Shown here: positions 14,039 to 14,113 of the stretch, in pieces
Layout: the number at the start of each line of letters is the position of its first letter
Position numbering within the stretch: the first letter of the stretch is position 1
Assembly: GCA_964639275.1 (NCBI GenBank)
Contig: CAZXCQ010000169.1
Span: forward strand, 1-14,113
DNA length: 14,113 bases
Direction of reading: 5' to 3'
From: CAZXCQ01 sp964639275
GTDB lineage: Bacteria; Desulfobacterota; DSM-4660; Desulfatiglandales; Desulfatiglandaceae
Translations under genes and position numbers: made by a program
The notes under the pieces: generated by a model
Told to the model about the DNA's origin: nothing
The model's input: only the letters and a program-made list of their open reading frames with translations
The model's database searches: none

Positions 14039-14113
14039 TAACTTCTCAAAAACCCGGGGATAAATCGATTGTGGTGAGGCATGGGGGTCTTTTTTTCTTC
14101 CACATGCCCCCAA

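Overview
The window (14.1 kb) looks like chromosome from a strictly anaerobic bacterium, most plausibly a sulfate-reducing or syntrophic member of the Desulfobacterota (former Deltaproteobacteria). This is an inference from gene content: B12-dependent methyltransferase parts, several URO-D-family proteins, DUF169, ETF plus acyl-CoA dehydrogenase, and dispersed palindromic intergenic repeats. No ribosomal or other phylogenetic marker is present. No tRNA, rRNA, CRISPR, transposase or phage gene was seen.

Minus-strand block (read right to left). A TetR-type regulator (start about 10851) is followed by an acyl-CoA dehydrogenase (9810-8665), ETF beta (8657-7854) and ETF alpha (7466-6465). Next come a DUF169 protein (6322-5540), a URO-D/MtaA-type zinc methyltransferase (5539-4484), a B12-binding corrinoid protein (4484-3810) and a 1150-residue corrinoid activation protein (3712-260). 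The DUF169, methyltransferase and corrinoid genes abut or overlap (TAAATG and TAATG junctions) with strong Shine-Dalgarno sites, so they form one tight translational unit. The other spacers are longer and hold repeats.

Plus-strand block. A stand-alone response regulator (11250-11774) is followed, after a 179-bp quasi-palindrome, by an enoyl-CoA hydratase/isomerase (12040-12810) and a second, divergent URO-D-family protein (12850-13989).

Main finding. The corrinoid activator is a RACE/ASKHA protein with an N-terminal 2Fe-2S ferredoxin domain. A complete GltD-like FAD/NAD(P)H oxidoreductase of about 490 residues is nested inside its ASKHA ATPase domain. The fold resumes after the insert at a sequence that echoes the one before it. 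The simplest reading is a self-contained, pyridine-nucleotide-driven activase: NAD(P)H to FAD and Fe-S clusters, then the 2Fe-2S domain, then Co(II) corrinoid, gated by ATP.

How the genes may work together (inference). The URO-D-type methyltransferase would move a methyl group between a substrate and the corrinoid protein, and the RACE-GltD fusion would rescue oxidised cobalamin. The acyl-CoA dehydrogenase/ETF pair would handle an acyl-CoA form of the substrate or skeleton. Its usual catalytic glutamate is replaced by glycine, so its chemistry is uncertain. No methyl-acceptor transferase (MtrH/MeTr type) or CoA ligase is in the window, so the substrate and the fate of the methyl group are unknown.

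Intergenic DNA is rich in structure: three variants of one modular palindromic repeat (one lies between the ETF genes), a separate inverted-repeat element at the left edge, a 179-bp hairpin-like element after the response regulator, and short tandem repeats of 8 to 10 bp.
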